Shown: positions 49,540 through 59,913 of the stretch, one piece after another
How positions within the stretch are numbered: the first letter of the stretch is position 1
Layout: every line of letters starts with the position of its first letter
DNA from: Flagellimonas sediminis
Lineage (GTDB): Bacteria > Bacteroidota > Bacteroidia > Flavobacteriales > Flavobacteriaceae
NCBI RefSeq assembly: GCF_010500845.1
Contig: NZ_JAAAMI010000003.1
Span: 421,157-485,156, forward strand
Reading direction: 5' to 3'
Length of the DNA stretch: 64,000 bases
Position numbers and translations under genes: made by a program
The notes under the pieces: generated by a model
Seen by the model: the letters and a program-made list of their open reading frames with translations, nothing else
What the model was told of the DNA's origin: nothing
Databases searched by the model: none

Positions 49540-51548
49540 TGCCGATCACTGAAAAAAATATCATGAATAGACTGTACCTAGTTTCTGGGGGTCTTGTGAT
49601 ATTGGCCATTGCCGTCATGGTGAAGGTGGTGGATATTCAGGTGGTAAAAGCGGATGAATATAAAGAGCTTGCCCTGAGTAAAACGGAGAAGATGTTCACC
49701 ATAGAGCCCAACCGTGGCAATTTGTATTCGGAAGATGGCAGTCTTTTGGCCGCTTCCGTTTCCAAATATGAAATTCGGTTCGATGCCAAGACGGTGACAG
49801 AAGATAATTTCCAGAACAACGTGGCTGCACTTTCCGATTCGTTGGGAATCATGTTCAATAGGCCCTCATCTTACTACAGACAATTGTTTCGAAAGGCAAG
49901 GGCCAATGGCAACCGCTACACCTTGGTGGCCCGCAATGTGGATTACCTGGATTTTGTTAGGATAAAGCAATTTCCGTTGTTCAACCTTGGCCCATATAAA
50001 GGTGGTTTTATTGAGACCCACCGAGTAGTTCGTGAATATCCGTTGGGCCAAATGGCGGCTCGTAGCATTGGGTATGAAAGAGTGGATGAAAACGGCTATT
50101 ATACACGTGTGGGAATGGATGGTGCCTTTGGAGAAACCTATTTGCGAGGCAAGGAAGGGAAGCGTTTGAAGCAAAAAATTGCCAAAGGTCAATGGAAACC
50201 TGTGGGGTTGGATAACATTGTGGAGCCCCAAGATGGTTTGGATGTGGTGTCTACCATTGATGTGAACATTCAGGATATTGCCCATCACGAACTTTTGGCA
50301 CAATTGGAACGCTACAATGCCGATCACGGCTGTGTGGTGGTGATGGAAACGGAAACAGGCGAGATCAAGGCCATTTCCAATTTGGGCCGTACTTCCGAAG
50401 GAAAATATTACGAAAAACTCAATTATGCCATCGGCGAATCCCATGAACCGGGGTCTACCTTTAAACTAATGTCTTTGATTGCCGCTTTGGAAGACAAGGT
50501 GGTGGATACGAGTACCGTGGTGGACACTGAAAATGGCCGCTACCGCATTTACGATGGCGTAGTAAAGGATTCCAGGCAAGGAGGTTACGGAAAGATTTCA
50601 GTGGCCAAGGCCTTCGAGGTATCTTCAAACACTGCCTTTGCCAAGATCATCAATGAAAATTATAAGGAACAGCCTGAAAAGTTCGTAAACCGATTGATGA
50701 ACATGGGCCTTCATAAAAAGTTGGGCCTCCCTATCATCGGGGAAGGTGATCCTGTGATTCGATATCCAGGGGAAAAAGGATGGTCCGGTATTTCCTTGGG
50801 TTGGATGTCGCATGGATATGAAGTTTCCATGACACCCATGCAAACATTGGCTTTTTACAATGCCATTGCCAATGATGGCGAATTTGTAAAACCCCGTTTG
50901 ATCAAAGAGGTGCGTGATGGTAGCAAGGTGGTAAAACGGTTTGATAAACAAGTGGTGAATTCTTCCATCTGTTCCCAAGAAACTGTTGAAAAAGTACAAC
51001 AATTGATGAAAGGTGTGGTGGAAAAGGATTTCGGGACAGGGCATAAACTGTATTCTAAAAACTTTTCCATGGCTGGTAAAACGGGTACCTGCCAAAAGAA
51101 CTATGTTACCAAAGATCCCGACAAATTGGCCTACATCTCAACCTTTGCCGGTTATTTTCCAGCGGATAACCCTAAGTATTCCTGTATCGTGGTTATTCAC
51201 GAACCCGATAAAAGTGTCGGGTATTATGGAGCAGATGTATCGGGTCCCGTGTTCAAGTCCATGGCCCAAAAGATACATGCCATTTCACCTATGGTGGATG
51301 AAGTGGAAAGTGATAAAATCATGGATGCAAAACTCGACGAGAACTATCAACGATATTTTGCCGAGGCCCAAAAGAAACTCAGCACAATCCCTAATGTGAA
51401 AGGAATGAGCGGAATGGATGCCGTCTCACTTTTGGAAAACCTGGGATTGGAAGTAGAAGTGCATGGAAATGGCAAGGTGAAAAAACAATCCATAGATCAA
51501 GGAACTGACATCAAACAAGTCAAAAAAATAGTATTGGAGCTTTCATGA
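49539..51548 (+). CDS. ftsI: Septal peptidoglycan transpeptidase FtsI (PBP3 class) with PASTA domain
   Basis: The 669-residue class B penicillin-binding protein has an N-terminal membrane helix (about 9-28), a non-catalytic domain, then the transpeptidase with S306-T-F-K309 (SxxK), SSN (SxN) and KTG. A C-terminal PASTA domain (about 610-669; IPNVKGMSGMDAVSLLENLG) follows. It cross-links septal peptidoglycan with FtsW. A single PASTA domain is more usual in Gram-positive PBPs, but is known in this group of Bacteroidota. murE overlaps its stop by ATGA. Confidence 0.94.
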   Translation: MPITEKNIMNRLYLVSGGLVILAIAVMVKVVDIQVVKADEYKELALSKTEKMFTIEPNRGNLYSEDGSLLAASVSKYEIRFDAKTVTEDNFQNNVAALSDSLGIMFNRPSSYYRQLFRKARANGNRYTLVARNVDYLDFVRIKQFPLFNLGPYKGGFIETHRVVREYPLGQMAARSIGYERVDENGYYTRVGMDGAFGETYLRGKEGKRLKQKIAKGQWKPVGLDNIVEPQDGLDVVSTIDVNIQDIAHHELLAQLERYNADHGCVVVMETETGEIKAISNLGRTSEGKYYEKLNYAIGESHEPGSTFKLMSLIAALEDKVVDTSTVVDTENGRYRIYDGVVKDSRQGGYGKISVAKAFEVSSNTAFAKIINENYKEQPEKFVNRLMNMGLHKKLGLPIIGEGDPVIRYPGEKGWSGISLGWMSHGYEVSMTPMQTLAFYNAIANDGEFVKPRLIKEVRDGSKVVKRFDKQVVNSSICSQETVEKVQQLMKGVVEKDFGTGHKLYSKNFSMAGKTGTCQKNYVTKDPDKLAYISTFAGYFPADNPKYSCIVVIHEPDKSVGYYGADVSGPVFKSMAQKIHAISPMVDEVESDKIMDAKLDENYQRYFAEAQKKLSTIPNVKGMSGMDAVSLLENLGLEVEVHGNGKVKKQSIDQGTDIKQVKKIVLELS

Positions 51549-53008
51549 AGTTGTTGAAGGATATTTTATATGGCGTTAGTTTGTCCGCAGTAAGCGGAGA
51601 CACCAATGTGCTGGTGAACCATATCCATTTCGACTCAAGGGCAGTTGGTATGGATGATGTTTTTGTAGCCGTTCGGGGTACTTTGACTGATGGCCATAAT
51701 TTCATTCAAAAGGCGGTGGACTCTGGTGCCAGGGCCATTATCTGTGAGGAACTTCCTGAAATATTGGTCAATGGCGTTACGTACCTAAAGGTTCCGGATT
51801 GTAATAGTGCATTGGCCATTGTGGCCTCCAATTTTTACGGTAATCCTTCCAAAAATTTAAAACTCGTCGGGGTAACCGGCACCAACGGGAAAACTACCGT
51901 GACCACCCTTTTGTACAACTTATTTAAGAAGGCCGGTTATAAGGTAGGGTTGATCTCTACCATCAAGGTCATGGTGGATGAAAAAGAATTCCCCACCAGT
52001 CATACCACACCCGATGTGTTGACCATCAACAGTTATTTGTCCAAAATGAACGAGGTGGGCGTAGAGTTCTGCTTTATGGAAGTGAGCTCGCATGGTATCC
52101 ATCAAAAACGATCCGAGGGATTGCATTTTACAGGGGCCATCTTTACCAACCTGTCCCACGACCATTTGGATTACCACAAAACCTTTGCAGAGTACAGGGA
52201 CACCAAAAAGAAACTGTTCGATGGACTTCCCAAAACCGCTTTTGCACTGGTGAACATTGATGATAAAAATGGCTTGGTGATGTTACAGAACACCAAGGCC
52301 AAAAAATATACCTATGCCCTAAAAACCTACGCGGATTATAGGGCCCAGATTTTGGAAAGGCAGTTCAACGGGCAGTTGTTGAAGATGGATGAGAATGAAC
52401 TGTGGTCAAGATTGATAGGCGATTTCAATGCCTATAACATGCTCGCCATTTATGCTACTGCTGACCTATTGGGATTGGAAAAAATGGAGATCCTAAGGCT
52501 AATGAGCGAATTGGAAAATGTGGATGGCAGGTTTCAATATTACATTTCAAAAGATAAGATAACGGCTATTGTTGATTATGCCCATACGCCGGATGCACTT
52601 AAAAATGTATTGGTTACGATCAATGCATTGAGGACTGGAAATGAAAACGTCATCACCGTAGTGGGGTGTGGTGGTGACCGTGATAAGTCTAAGCGTCCGG
52701 TTATGGGTCATATCGCATCGGAAATGAGCAATCAGGCCATTTTCACCTCGGATAACCCGAGAACGGAATCCCCAGCGGTGATCATTGAGGAAATGGAAGC
52801 CGGAGTGGAGCCCCAAAATGCCAAAAAGGTTTTGTCCATAGAAAATAGGAAACAGGCCATAAAAACTGCCTGCAAGCTGGCCTTGGCCAACGACATCATT
52901 CTAGTGGCCGGAAAAGGGCACGAAACCTATCAGGAAACCAACGGGGTTCGGGTCGATTTTGATGATTTTAAAGAAGTTAAAGAAGCGCTGGAGAGCCTCA
53001 ATAAATAA
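51545..53008 (+). CDS. murE: UDP-MurNAc-Ala-Glu:meso-diaminopimelate ligase
   Basis: The 487-residue Mur ligase has the ATP P-loop GTNGKTT (112-118) and the substrate motif DNPR (TSDNPRTESP). DNPR is the signature for meso-diaminopimelate rather than lysine, so peptidoglycan is of the usual Gram-negative type. It adds the third residue of the stem peptide in the cytoplasm. Overlaps ftsI by ATGA; mraY follows after 8 bases. Confidence 0.96.
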   Translation: MKLLKDILYGVSLSAVSGDTNVLVNHIHFDSRAVGMDDVFVAVRGTLTDGHNFIQKAVDSGARAIICEELPEILVNGVTYLKVPDCNSALAIVASNFYGNPSKNLKLVGVTGTNGKTTVTTLLYNLFKKAGYKVGLISTIKVMVDEKEFPTSHTTPDVLTINSYLSKMNEVGVEFCFMEVSSHGIHQKRSEGLHFTGAIFTNLSHDHLDYHKTFAEYRDTKKKLFDGLPKTAFALVNIDDKNGLVMLQNTKAKKYTYALKTYADYRAQILERQFNGQLLKMDENELWSRLIGDFNAYNMLAIYATADLLGLEKMEILRLMSELENVDGRFQYYISKDKITAIVDYAHTPDALKNVLVTINALRTGNENVITVVGCGGDRDKSKRPVMGHIASEMSNQAIFTSDNPRTESPAVIIEEMEAGVEPQNAKKVLSIENRKQAIKTACKLALANDIILVAGKGHETYQETNGVRVDFDDFKEVKEALESLNK

Positions 53009-53016
53009 TGTAGTCC

Positions 53017-54237
53017 ATGCTATACTACTTGTTCGAATTTTTAGAGAAACAATATCAACTGCCAGGTGCGGGACTTTTTCGGTTCTTGACCTTCAGGGCG
53101 GCCATGGCCGTGATGTTGTCTCTGTTGATAGCCATGGTCTACGGTAAACGCATTATTCTATTCCTCCAAAAAAAGCAAATTGGGGAAACAGTTCGCGATC
53201 TGGGATTGGAAGGGCAAAAGCAAAAAGCGGGTACCCCAACGATGGGTGGTTTGATCATCATTGTGTCCACATTGTTGCCCGTGCTATTGTTCGCGGATAT
53301 CAAAAACATTTATGTCATCCTACTGATCATCACTACCATTTGGATGGGTATCATTGGATTCATTGACGACTACATCAAAATTTTCAAAAAGGACAAACAA
53401 GGCCTAAAGGGCAAGTTCAAGGTAATGGGTCAGGTTGGACTGGGATTGATTGTGGGCTTGACCTTATACTTTCATCCTCAGGTGACAATAAAAGAAAAGG
53501 ATTCTACCACCATTACCGAGAACTTTAAAGTGGAAAGGGTTTTTGGTGAAGAAACGAAAGCCGTCCGTACCAATGTGCCATTTTTCAAGAACAACGAGTT
53601 GGATTATGCTGACTTCATATCATGGATGGGAGATGGAATGGAAAAGTATGCCTGGATCATTTTTATTCCAGTGGTCATTCTTATTGTGACCGCAGTTTCC
53701 AATGGGGCCAATCTTACGGATGGCATTGATGGATTGGCAGCGGGTTCCTCTGCCATCATCGTGCTCACTTTGGGCATTTTTGCTTGGGTATCCGGCAATA
53801 TTCAGTTTTCCAGTTACCTCGACATTTTTTATCTGCCCCGAGTGGGAGAATTGGTGGTGTTCCTCGCGGCATTTGTGGGTGCCTTGGTCGGATTTTTGTG
53901 GTACAATACCTATCCGGCCCAAGTATTTATGGGAGATACGGGCAGCCTCACCATTGGTGGGGTCATCGCTGTCATTGCCATCATTGTTCGAAAGGAATTG
54001 CTGCTGCCTGTTTTGTGTGGCATCTTTTTCGCGGAATCACTGTCCGTGATGTTGCAAGTGGGCTATTTCAAGCATACCAAGAAGAAATATGGAGAAGGCA
54101 GACGCATTTTCCTGATGGCGCCCTTGCACCATCATTATCAGAAGAAATCGTACCACGAGAGTAAGATAGTGACCCGCTTTTGGATCATCGGGATTTTGTT
54201 GGCGATCATCAGTATTGTCACCTTAAAAATTAGATAG
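53017..54237 (+). CDS. mraY: Phospho-MurNAc-pentapeptide translocase
   Basis: The 406-residue membrane enzyme transfers phospho-MurNAc-pentapeptide to undecaprenyl phosphate, giving lipid I. It has about ten helices and the MraY motifs [20 protein letters not shown] and the HHHYQKK loop. It is longer than E. coli MraY (360), with an insertion around residues 160-190 that is a Bacteroidota feature. murD starts at the base directly after its stop. Confidence 0.95.
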   Translation: MLYYLFEFLEKQYQLPGAGLFRFLTFRAAMAVMLSLLIAMVYGKRIILFLQKKQIGETVRDLGLEGQKQKAGTPTMGGLIIIVSTLLPVLLFADIKNIYVILLIITTIWMGIIGFIDDYIKIFKKDKQGLKGKFKVMGQVGLGLIVGLTLYFHPQVTIKEKDSTTITENFKVERVFGEETKAVRTNVPFFKNNELDYADFISWMGDGMEKYAWIIFIPVVILIVTAVSNGANLTDGIDGLAAGSSAIIVLTLGIFAWVSGNIQFSSYLDIFYLPRVGELVVFLAAFVGALVGFLWYNTYPAQVFMGDTGSLTIGGVIAVIAIIVRKELLLPVLCGIFFAESLSVMLQVGYFKHTKKKYGEGRRIFLMAPLHHHYQKKSYHESKIVTRFWIIGILLAIISIVTLKIR

Positions 54238-55572
54238 ATGGCGCGCTTGGTGGTACTTGGAGGAGGAGAAAGTGGTGTGGGAACCGCCATTTTGGGACTG
54301 AAAAAAGGATTTGAAGTCTTTGTTTCGGACAAAGGCGAGATAAAGGATAAATACAAAAAAGTTCTTGAACATTTTGGGATCGAATGGGAATCTGGCCAGC
54401 ATACCGAGGCCAAGATCCTGAATGCCGATGTGGTTATGAAGAGTCCGGGAATACCTGATAAAGTGCCTTTGATCAAGGAGCTCGTAGCAAAAGGAATTCC
54501 AGTGATATCGGAAATCGAATTTGCCTCAAGATATACCGATGCAACAATCATTGGGATTACGGGAAGCAACGGAAAGACCACCACAACCATGATGACCTAC
54601 CATTTGGTCAAGGAAGGGGGATTGAATGCGGGTATGGCCGGTAACATTGGTGACAGCTATGCCAAGATGGTGGCAGAGCAGGATTTTGATCATTACGTTT
54701 TGGAGATCAGCAGTTTTCAACTGGATGGCATTGTGGATTTTAAACCCCATGTGGCCGTGATCACCAACATAACGCCAGACCATTTGGATCGCTATGAGTA
54801 TAAGTTTGAAAACTACATCGCATCCAAATTTCGCATAGCGATGAATCAAGATGAGAAGGATTACCTGATCTATGATGCCGATGATGAAGTGCTGGTGGAT
54901 TGGTTGAGAAGACATCCTGTACGATCCAAATTGATTCCGTTCAGCCTGAAAGAAAAAGTGGAAGAAGGAGCTTGGCTCGAAAATGATACGATAAAAATAA
55001 AATTAGAACATAAAACCTTGGAAATGAATACAGATATTTTGGCCTTGGAAGGGCAACACAATGTGAAGAACACAATGGCCGCAAGTATGGCCGCCCTGCT
55101 GGTGAAGGTGAGGAAGGAAACCATCCGCCAGAGTATCCAGTCGTTCCAGGGAGCACCACACCGATTGGAAAAGGTATTGAAAATCAACCATGTGGAGTAC
55201 ATCAACGATTCCAAGGCTACCAATGTGAATGCTACCTTTTATGCTTTGGACGGCATCAAAAAGCCCATCGTGTGGATCGTTGGTGGAGTGGATAAAGGAA
55301 ACGACTATTCCGAGTTGATGCCATTGGTCCGGGAGAAAGTAAAAGGAATCATCTGTTTGGGTGTTGACAATTCCAAAATAAAGGATGCCTTTGGCAATGT
55401 GATCGATTTAATGATCGAGACCTTTTCCATGGAAGAGGCTGTGAAGGTGGCCTATAAAATGGCGGAGCGTGGTGATGCAGTATTGTTATCACCGGCCTGT
55501 GCAAGCTTTGACCTGTTCCAAAACTATGAGGACAGAGGAAATCAATTTAAAAATGCCGTAAAAAACTTGTAA
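54238..55572 (+). CDS. murD: UDP-MurNAc-L-Ala:D-glutamate ligase
   Basis: The 444-residue Mur ligase adds D-Glu to UDP-MurNAc-L-Ala. It has the P-loop TGSNGKTTTT and the DSKATN motif near the central domain. The N-terminal ARLVVLGGGESGVG is a nucleotide-binding Rossmann start. It is directly adjacent to mraY (no gap) and followed by ftsW after 2 bases. Confidence 0.95.
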   Translation: MARLVVLGGGESGVGTAILGLKKGFEVFVSDKGEIKDKYKKVLEHFGIEWESGQHTEAKILNADVVMKSPGIPDKVPLIKELVAKGIPVISEIEFASRYTDATIIGITGSNGKTTTTMMTYHLVKEGGLNAGMAGNIGDSYAKMVAEQDFDHYVLEISSFQLDGIVDFKPHVAVITNITPDHLDRYEYKFENYIASKFRIAMNQDEKDYLIYDADDEVLVDWLRRHPVRSKLIPFSLKEKVEEGAWLENDTIKIKLEHKTLEMNTDILALEGQHNVKNTMAASMAALLVKVRKETIRQSIQSFQGAPHRLEKVLKINHVEYINDSKATNVNATFYALDGIKKPIVWIVGGVDKGNDYSELMPLVREKVKGIICLGVDNSKIKDAFGNVIDLMIETFSMEEAVKVAYKMAERGDAVLLSPACASFDLFQNYEDRGNQFKNAVKNL

Positions 55573-55574
55573 AC

Positions 55575-56780
55575 GTGTTCGCGATTTTCAAAAATCTGAA
55601 AGGTGATAAAGCCATCTGGGGCGTAGTGGCCCTTTTGGCCCTTTTCTCATTTTTGCCTGTGTATAGTGCCAGCACCAATTTGGTCTATGTAAATGGCGAC
55701 GGAACCACCATTGGGCACTTGGTCAAGCATGCCATGTTGTTGTTCTTGGGATTCGGTATTATCTATGCCATTCACAGGATTCCTACACATTATTTTAAAG
55801 GCCTTTCTATCATTGCACTTCCCATTGTGTTGATGCTATTGGCCTACACCCTAACGGTGGAAACCAGGATCGGTGGGGTAACGGCAAACCGTTGGATAAA
55901 AATTCCATTTGTAGGGGTCAATTTCCAGACCTCCACTTTGGCATCGGTGGTGCTGATGATCTGGATTGCAAGGTATTTGACCAAGATCAAGGATGTACAG
56001 ATTACTTTCAAAGAAAGCATTTTGCCTCTTTGGCTTCCGGTGGCCTTGGTAGTTTTATTGATTTTGCCGGAAAACTTTTCCACAGCGGCCATTATCTGCT
56101 TTATGGTATTGGTGCTTTGTTTTTTGGGTGGTTATCCGCTAAAATATCTGTTTTCGATGGTAGGTGTCGGTGTTGTGTTTGCAGGTATGTTCCTGTTCGT
56201 GTTGTTCAAGGCACCCGATGTTTTACCACAGCGTGCAGGAACTTGGAAATCCAGGATAGAGACTTTCTTGCATCCGGAAAATGCGGATAAAGATGATCTT
56301 CACCAATTGACATTGGCCCAGATTGCCGTGGCAGAAGGCGGCTTTGTGGGTAAGGGGGCAGGCAAGAGTGTCATGAAAAATATGTTGTCGCAGAGTACCT
56401 CCGACTTCATTTTTGCCATCATCATTGAAGAATATGGGCTGATTGGAGGTGGAGCTTTGCTCTTTTTCTATCTGTTATTGCTGTTCAGGATTGTGGTAGT
56501 GGCCCATTCGGCCAAAACGGTGTTTTCAAAATTATTGGTGATCGGTGTGGGGTTGCCTATTGTGTTCCAGGCCTTCATCAATATGGCAGTAGTGGTGCAA
56601 TTGTTCCCGGTAACGGGTCAGCCACTGCCTTTGATCAGTATGGGGGGTACATCCATTTGGATGACCTGTATGGCCATTGGCATTGTACTTAGTGCCAGCA
56701 ACAAAAAAGAGAATTTGGAGGAGCAATCCTATGACATAGATGAAACGAATCCTTTAGAAGTATTGAGTGGACAATTATAG
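55575..56780 (+). CDS. ftsW: Septal peptidoglycan glycosyltransferase FtsW
   Basis: The 401-residue SEDS protein has about ten membrane helices and the conserved [10 protein letters not shown] segment with the short loop regions of FtsW. It polymerises lipid II at the septum with FtsI. GTG 55575 gives the natural N-terminus. Its end overlaps murG by 14 bases. Confidence 0.93.
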   Translation: MFAIFKNLKGDKAIWGVVALLALFSFLPVYSASTNLVYVNGDGTTIGHLVKHAMLLFLGFGIIYAIHRIPTHYFKGLSIIALPIVLMLLAYTLTVETRIGGVTANRWIKIPFVGVNFQTSTLASVVLMIWIARYLTKIKDVQITFKESILPLWLPVALVVLLILPENFSTAAIICFMVLVLCFLGGYPLKYLFSMVGVGVVFAGMFLFVLFKAPDVLPQRAGTWKSRIETFLHPENADKDDLHQLTLAQIAVAEGGFVGKGAGKSVMKNMLSQSTSDFIFAIIIEEYGLIGGGALLFFYLLLLFRIVVVAHSAKTVFSKLLVIGVGLPIVFQAFINMAVVVQLFPVTGQPLPLISMGGTSIWMTCMAIGIVLSASNKKENLEEQSYDIDETNPLEVLSGQL

Positions 56781-57855
56781 GTTTATACTATCTGGAGGGG
56801 GAACGGGAGGACATATTTATCCTGCTGTGGCCATAGCCAACGAGCTAAAAAGAAGACATCCGGATGCGGAATTTTTGTTCGTCGGGGCCAAGGATAAGAT
56901 GGAAATGGAAAAAGTGCCACAAGCCGGATACGAAATAAAAGGATTGTGGATTAGTGGATTACAACGGAAACTGACATTGAAGAATCTCATGTTTCCCTTT
57001 AAAGTGATAAGTAGTTTGTTAGGAGCACGTAAAATAGTGAAACAGTTCAAACCCCATGTGGCCATCGGTACTGGGGGCTTTGCCAGTGGACCTTTATTGA
57101 GGGTGGCCGCTGGTGCTGGTGTTCCCTGTGTGCTTCAGGAACAGAATTCCTTTGCTGGGATTACCAACAAACTATTGGCAGGCAAGGCAGAGAGGATCTG
57201 TGTGGCCTATGATGGCATGGAAAAGTTTTTTCCAAAGGATAAAATCGTGAAAACAGGGAATCCGATCCGAATGGATTTGGTGGATTTGAAATCTGATAAA
57301 AAAGAAGCCATTGCTTTTTTTGGATTGGATGCCAACAAGAAAACCTTGTTGGTTTTGGGTGGAAGTTTAGGTGCACGTCGCATCAATCAATTGGTGGAAA
57401 AGGAATTGGGCTTTTTTGAGGAGCAAGGACTGCAGGTGGTATGGCAGTGTGGCAAACTGTACCATGAAGAGTATAAAAAGTACGATTCCGATAATGTGAA
57501 GGTGTTGCCCTTTGTCAATCGGATGGATTTAGCCTACACCGTGGCCGATGTGATCATCTCAAGGGCGGGCGCCGGTTCGGTCTCCGAGCTTTGTTTGGTG
57601 GGAAAACCTGTGATATTTATTCCTTCACCCAATGTAGCGGAGGACCATCAGACTAAAAATGCCAGTGCATTGGTAGCTGAAAATGCCGCCATCATGATGA
57701 AGGAATCGGAATTGGATGGAAGCTTTGAGAACGGCTTTGCCCAATTAATGGAATCAGAAGAAATGCAAAAAAACTTGGGCCAGAACATCAAAAAACTGGC
57801 TATGCCGAAAGCTACGGAGCATATTGTAGATGAAATTGAAAAATTGCTGAAGTGA
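56767..57855 (+). CDS. murG: UDP-GlcNAc:lipid I GlcNAc-transferase
   Basis: The 362-residue GT-B enzyme makes lipid II on the inner side of the membrane. The N-terminal [12 protein letters not shown] and the C-terminal [12 protein letters not shown] are the two MurG signature loops. GTG 56767 lies inside the end of ftsW, and the stop overlaps murC by GTGA, so translation is coupled on both sides. Confidence 0.95.
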   Translation: MDNYRFILSGGGTGGHIYPAVAIANELKRRHPDAEFLFVGAKDKMEMEKVPQAGYEIKGLWISGLQRKLTLKNLMFPFKVISSLLGARKIVKQFKPHVAIGTGGFASGPLLRVAAGAGVPCVLQEQNSFAGITNKLLAGKAERICVAYDGMEKFFPKDKIVKTGNPIRMDLVDLKSDKKEAIAFFGLDANKKTLLVLGGSLGARRINQLVEKELGFFEEQGLQVVWQCGKLYHEEYKKYDSDNVKVLPFVNRMDLAYTVADVIISRAGAGSVSELCLVGKPVIFIPSPNVAEDHQTKNASALVAENAAIMMKESELDGSFENGFAQLMESEEMQKNLGQNIKKLAMPKATEHIVDEIEKLLK

Positions 57856-59201
57856 ATTTGAAGGACATACATAGCGTTTATTTTATTGGCATTGGAGGCA
57901 TCGGAATGTCCGCCTTGGCACGCTATTTCAACTTCATTGGCAAGGAGGTGGCCGGATATGACAAAACGCCCACGCCCATCACTGAGGGACTTGAAGAAAT
58001 TGGTATCGCTGTCCATTTTGAGGACAATGTGGATTTGATTTCCGAGACCTTCAAGCATCTCCAAACCCTAGTGGTGTACACGCCAGCGGTGCCCGCATAC
58101 CATACGGAACTCAACTTTTATAAGAACAATGGTTTTCAAATAAAGAAACGTTCCGAAGTATTGGGCATCATTACCAAGGATTCCTTTTGCTTGGCCGTTG
58201 CCGGAACACATGGAAAGACCACGACCTCAGCTATTTTGGCCCATTTGCTTAAGGAATGTGGATTGCCATTTACGGCATTTTTGGGTGGTGTTTCAGAAGA
58301 TTTCAACAGCAATTTTGTGTTGGATGGAACCGAATACTCCGTTGTTGAGGCGGATGAGTTCGACCGTTCCTTTTTGAGGCTCTCCCCAACAGTAGCCTGT
58401 ATCACATCTATGGATGCCGACCATTTAGACATTTATGGAACCAAGGAAGAACTGCACCATTCCTTTAGGGAATTTGCCGGGAAAATCAAACCGGGCGGAA
58501 AATTGTTCGTTCGAAAAGGGTTGCTCATGGAAGGCATCACCTTTGGCATTGAGGATGGTTCTGATTTTTGCATAGAAAACATTGACATTGAACATGGTAC
58601 CTACATATTTGATCTCGTTACGCCTTCGGAGGTCATCAAGAACGTGAAGTTCAACAAACCCGGAAGGCACAATTTGCTCAATGGATTAGCTGCATTCGGA
58701 ATGGCGGTGCAAACCGGTTGCCCACCACACCGCCTAGCCGAAGCTTTGGCAAGTTTTAAGGGAGTGCAAAGAAGATTTTCCTATCAGATCAAGGAAAAGG
58801 GCTTTGTGTTCATTGATGATTATGCCCATCACCCGGCCGAAATTGATGCTGTATATCAAGCCATTAGGGAAATGCACCCAGGACAAAAGATCACCGTAAT
58901 TTTTCAACCCCATCTGTTCTCCAGGACCAAGGATTTTGCGGATGAATTTGCCACAAGCCTTTCCCGGTTCGATGAGATTATGCTTATGGAAATTTACCCG
59001 GCGCGGGAAGAGCCCATGGAAGGGGTAACCTCTTCATGGTTGTTGGATAAAATAGAAAACCCGAACAAAAAGTTGGTGGATAAATCAGCTTTGTTGAATG
59101 AGATAAAGAACTGCAAAACAGGGGTTTTGGTGACCCTTGGTGCAGGGGATATTGGAATGGAAGTGCCAAAAATCAAAAAAGAATTAGCATATGCGGGTTA
59201 A
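57852..59201 (+). CDS. murC: UDP-MurNAc:L-alanine ligase
   Basis: The 449-residue Mur ligase adds L-Ala as the first stem residue. The N-terminal [14 protein letters not shown] is the MurC Rossmann loop and [11 protein letters not shown] the P-loop; [10 protein letters not shown] is the third conserved motif. GTG start overlapping murG; its end overlaps ftsQ by 11 bases. Confidence 0.95.
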   Translation: MNLKDIHSVYFIGIGGIGMSALARYFNFIGKEVAGYDKTPTPITEGLEEIGIAVHFEDNVDLISETFKHLQTLVVYTPAVPAYHTELNFYKNNGFQIKKRSEVLGIITKDSFCLAVAGTHGKTTTSAILAHLLKECGLPFTAFLGGVSEDFNSNFVLDGTEYSVVEADEFDRSFLRLSPTVACITSMDADHLDIYGTKEELHHSFREFAGKIKPGGKLFVRKGLLMEGITFGIEDGSDFCIENIDIEHGTYIFDLVTPSEVIKNVKFNKPGRHNLLNGLAAFGMAVQTGCPPHRLAEALASFKGVQRRFSYQIKEKGFVFIDDYAHHPAEIDAVYQAIREMHPGQKITVIFQPHLFSRTKDFADEFATSLSRFDEIMLMEIYPAREEPMEGVTSSWLLDKIENPNKKLVDKSALLNEIKNCKTGVLVTLGAGDIGMEVPKIKKELAYAG

Positions 59202-59910
59202 CTGGAATTACATCAAACTGGCATGCTTGTCAGTGTCGGTAATTGCCCTTTACGGTTTTGCCGATCACCGGGGCAAACAAAGAAAAGTTAGTGATATCTC
59301 CATAAAATTTGTGGGTGATGAAAACTTGTATTTGACCGAGGATGCGGTTAATAAATTGTTAATACAAAATTATGGGTCCCTAAAAAATAGGGACAAAGAA
59401 CAGTTAGTTTTGAACACCATAGAGGAGGTAATCAGGTCCAACGATATGGTGAAAAATGCCCAAGTCTATCTTACTGTAAACGGGGAGCTTATCTCTAAGA
59501 TTGTTCAGCGAAAACCCATTGGGAGAGTTGAGGGGGTCACTAAATTTTATTTGGATGATTTGGGAAAACGCATGCCATTGTCAAGGTATCATTCGGCTCG
59601 TGTCCCCATCATTACGGGTAAGATTACAGGGAAATCCCTTGAAGATGCCTATGTTATTTTGAACTATATCAATGAAGATGATTTTTTGCGAAAAAACGTC
59701 ATCGGGATCCATATAGAGGAGGAAGGAAGCTATCAGCTCAGGTTCCGCATGGAAAACTTTGTGGTGAATTTGGGCGGAGTGGATGACCTAAACACGAAGT
59801 TCAAAAACTTCATGGCTTTTTATGCCAAGGCTTCCAAGGACAAATCTTTGGAAAAGTATGCTATAGTGAGTTTGGAATTCAACAATCAAGTGGTTTGTAC
59901 CAAAATATAA
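59191..59910 (+). CDS. ftsQ: Cell-division protein FtsQ/DivIB
   Basis: The 239-residue bitopic protein has one membrane helix (about 7-23) and a periplasmic POTRA-like domain followed by a beta domain. It bridges the early and late divisome. Sequence identity is low as expected; position between murC and ftsA, size and topology carry the call. Start ATG 59191 overlaps murC. Confidence 0.88.
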   Translation: MRVNWNYIKLACLSVSVIALYGFADHRGKQRKVSDISIKFVGDENLYLTEDAVNKLLIQNYGSLKNRDKEQLVLNTIEEVIRSNDMVKNAQVYLTVNGELISKIVQRKPIGRVEGVTKFYLDDLGKRMPLSRYHSARVPIITGKITGKSLEDAYVILNYINEDDFLRKNVIGIHIEEEGSYQLRFRMENFVVNLGGVDDLNTKFKNFMAFYAKASKDKSLEKYAIVSLEFNNQVVCTKI

Positions 59911-59913
59911 AGT

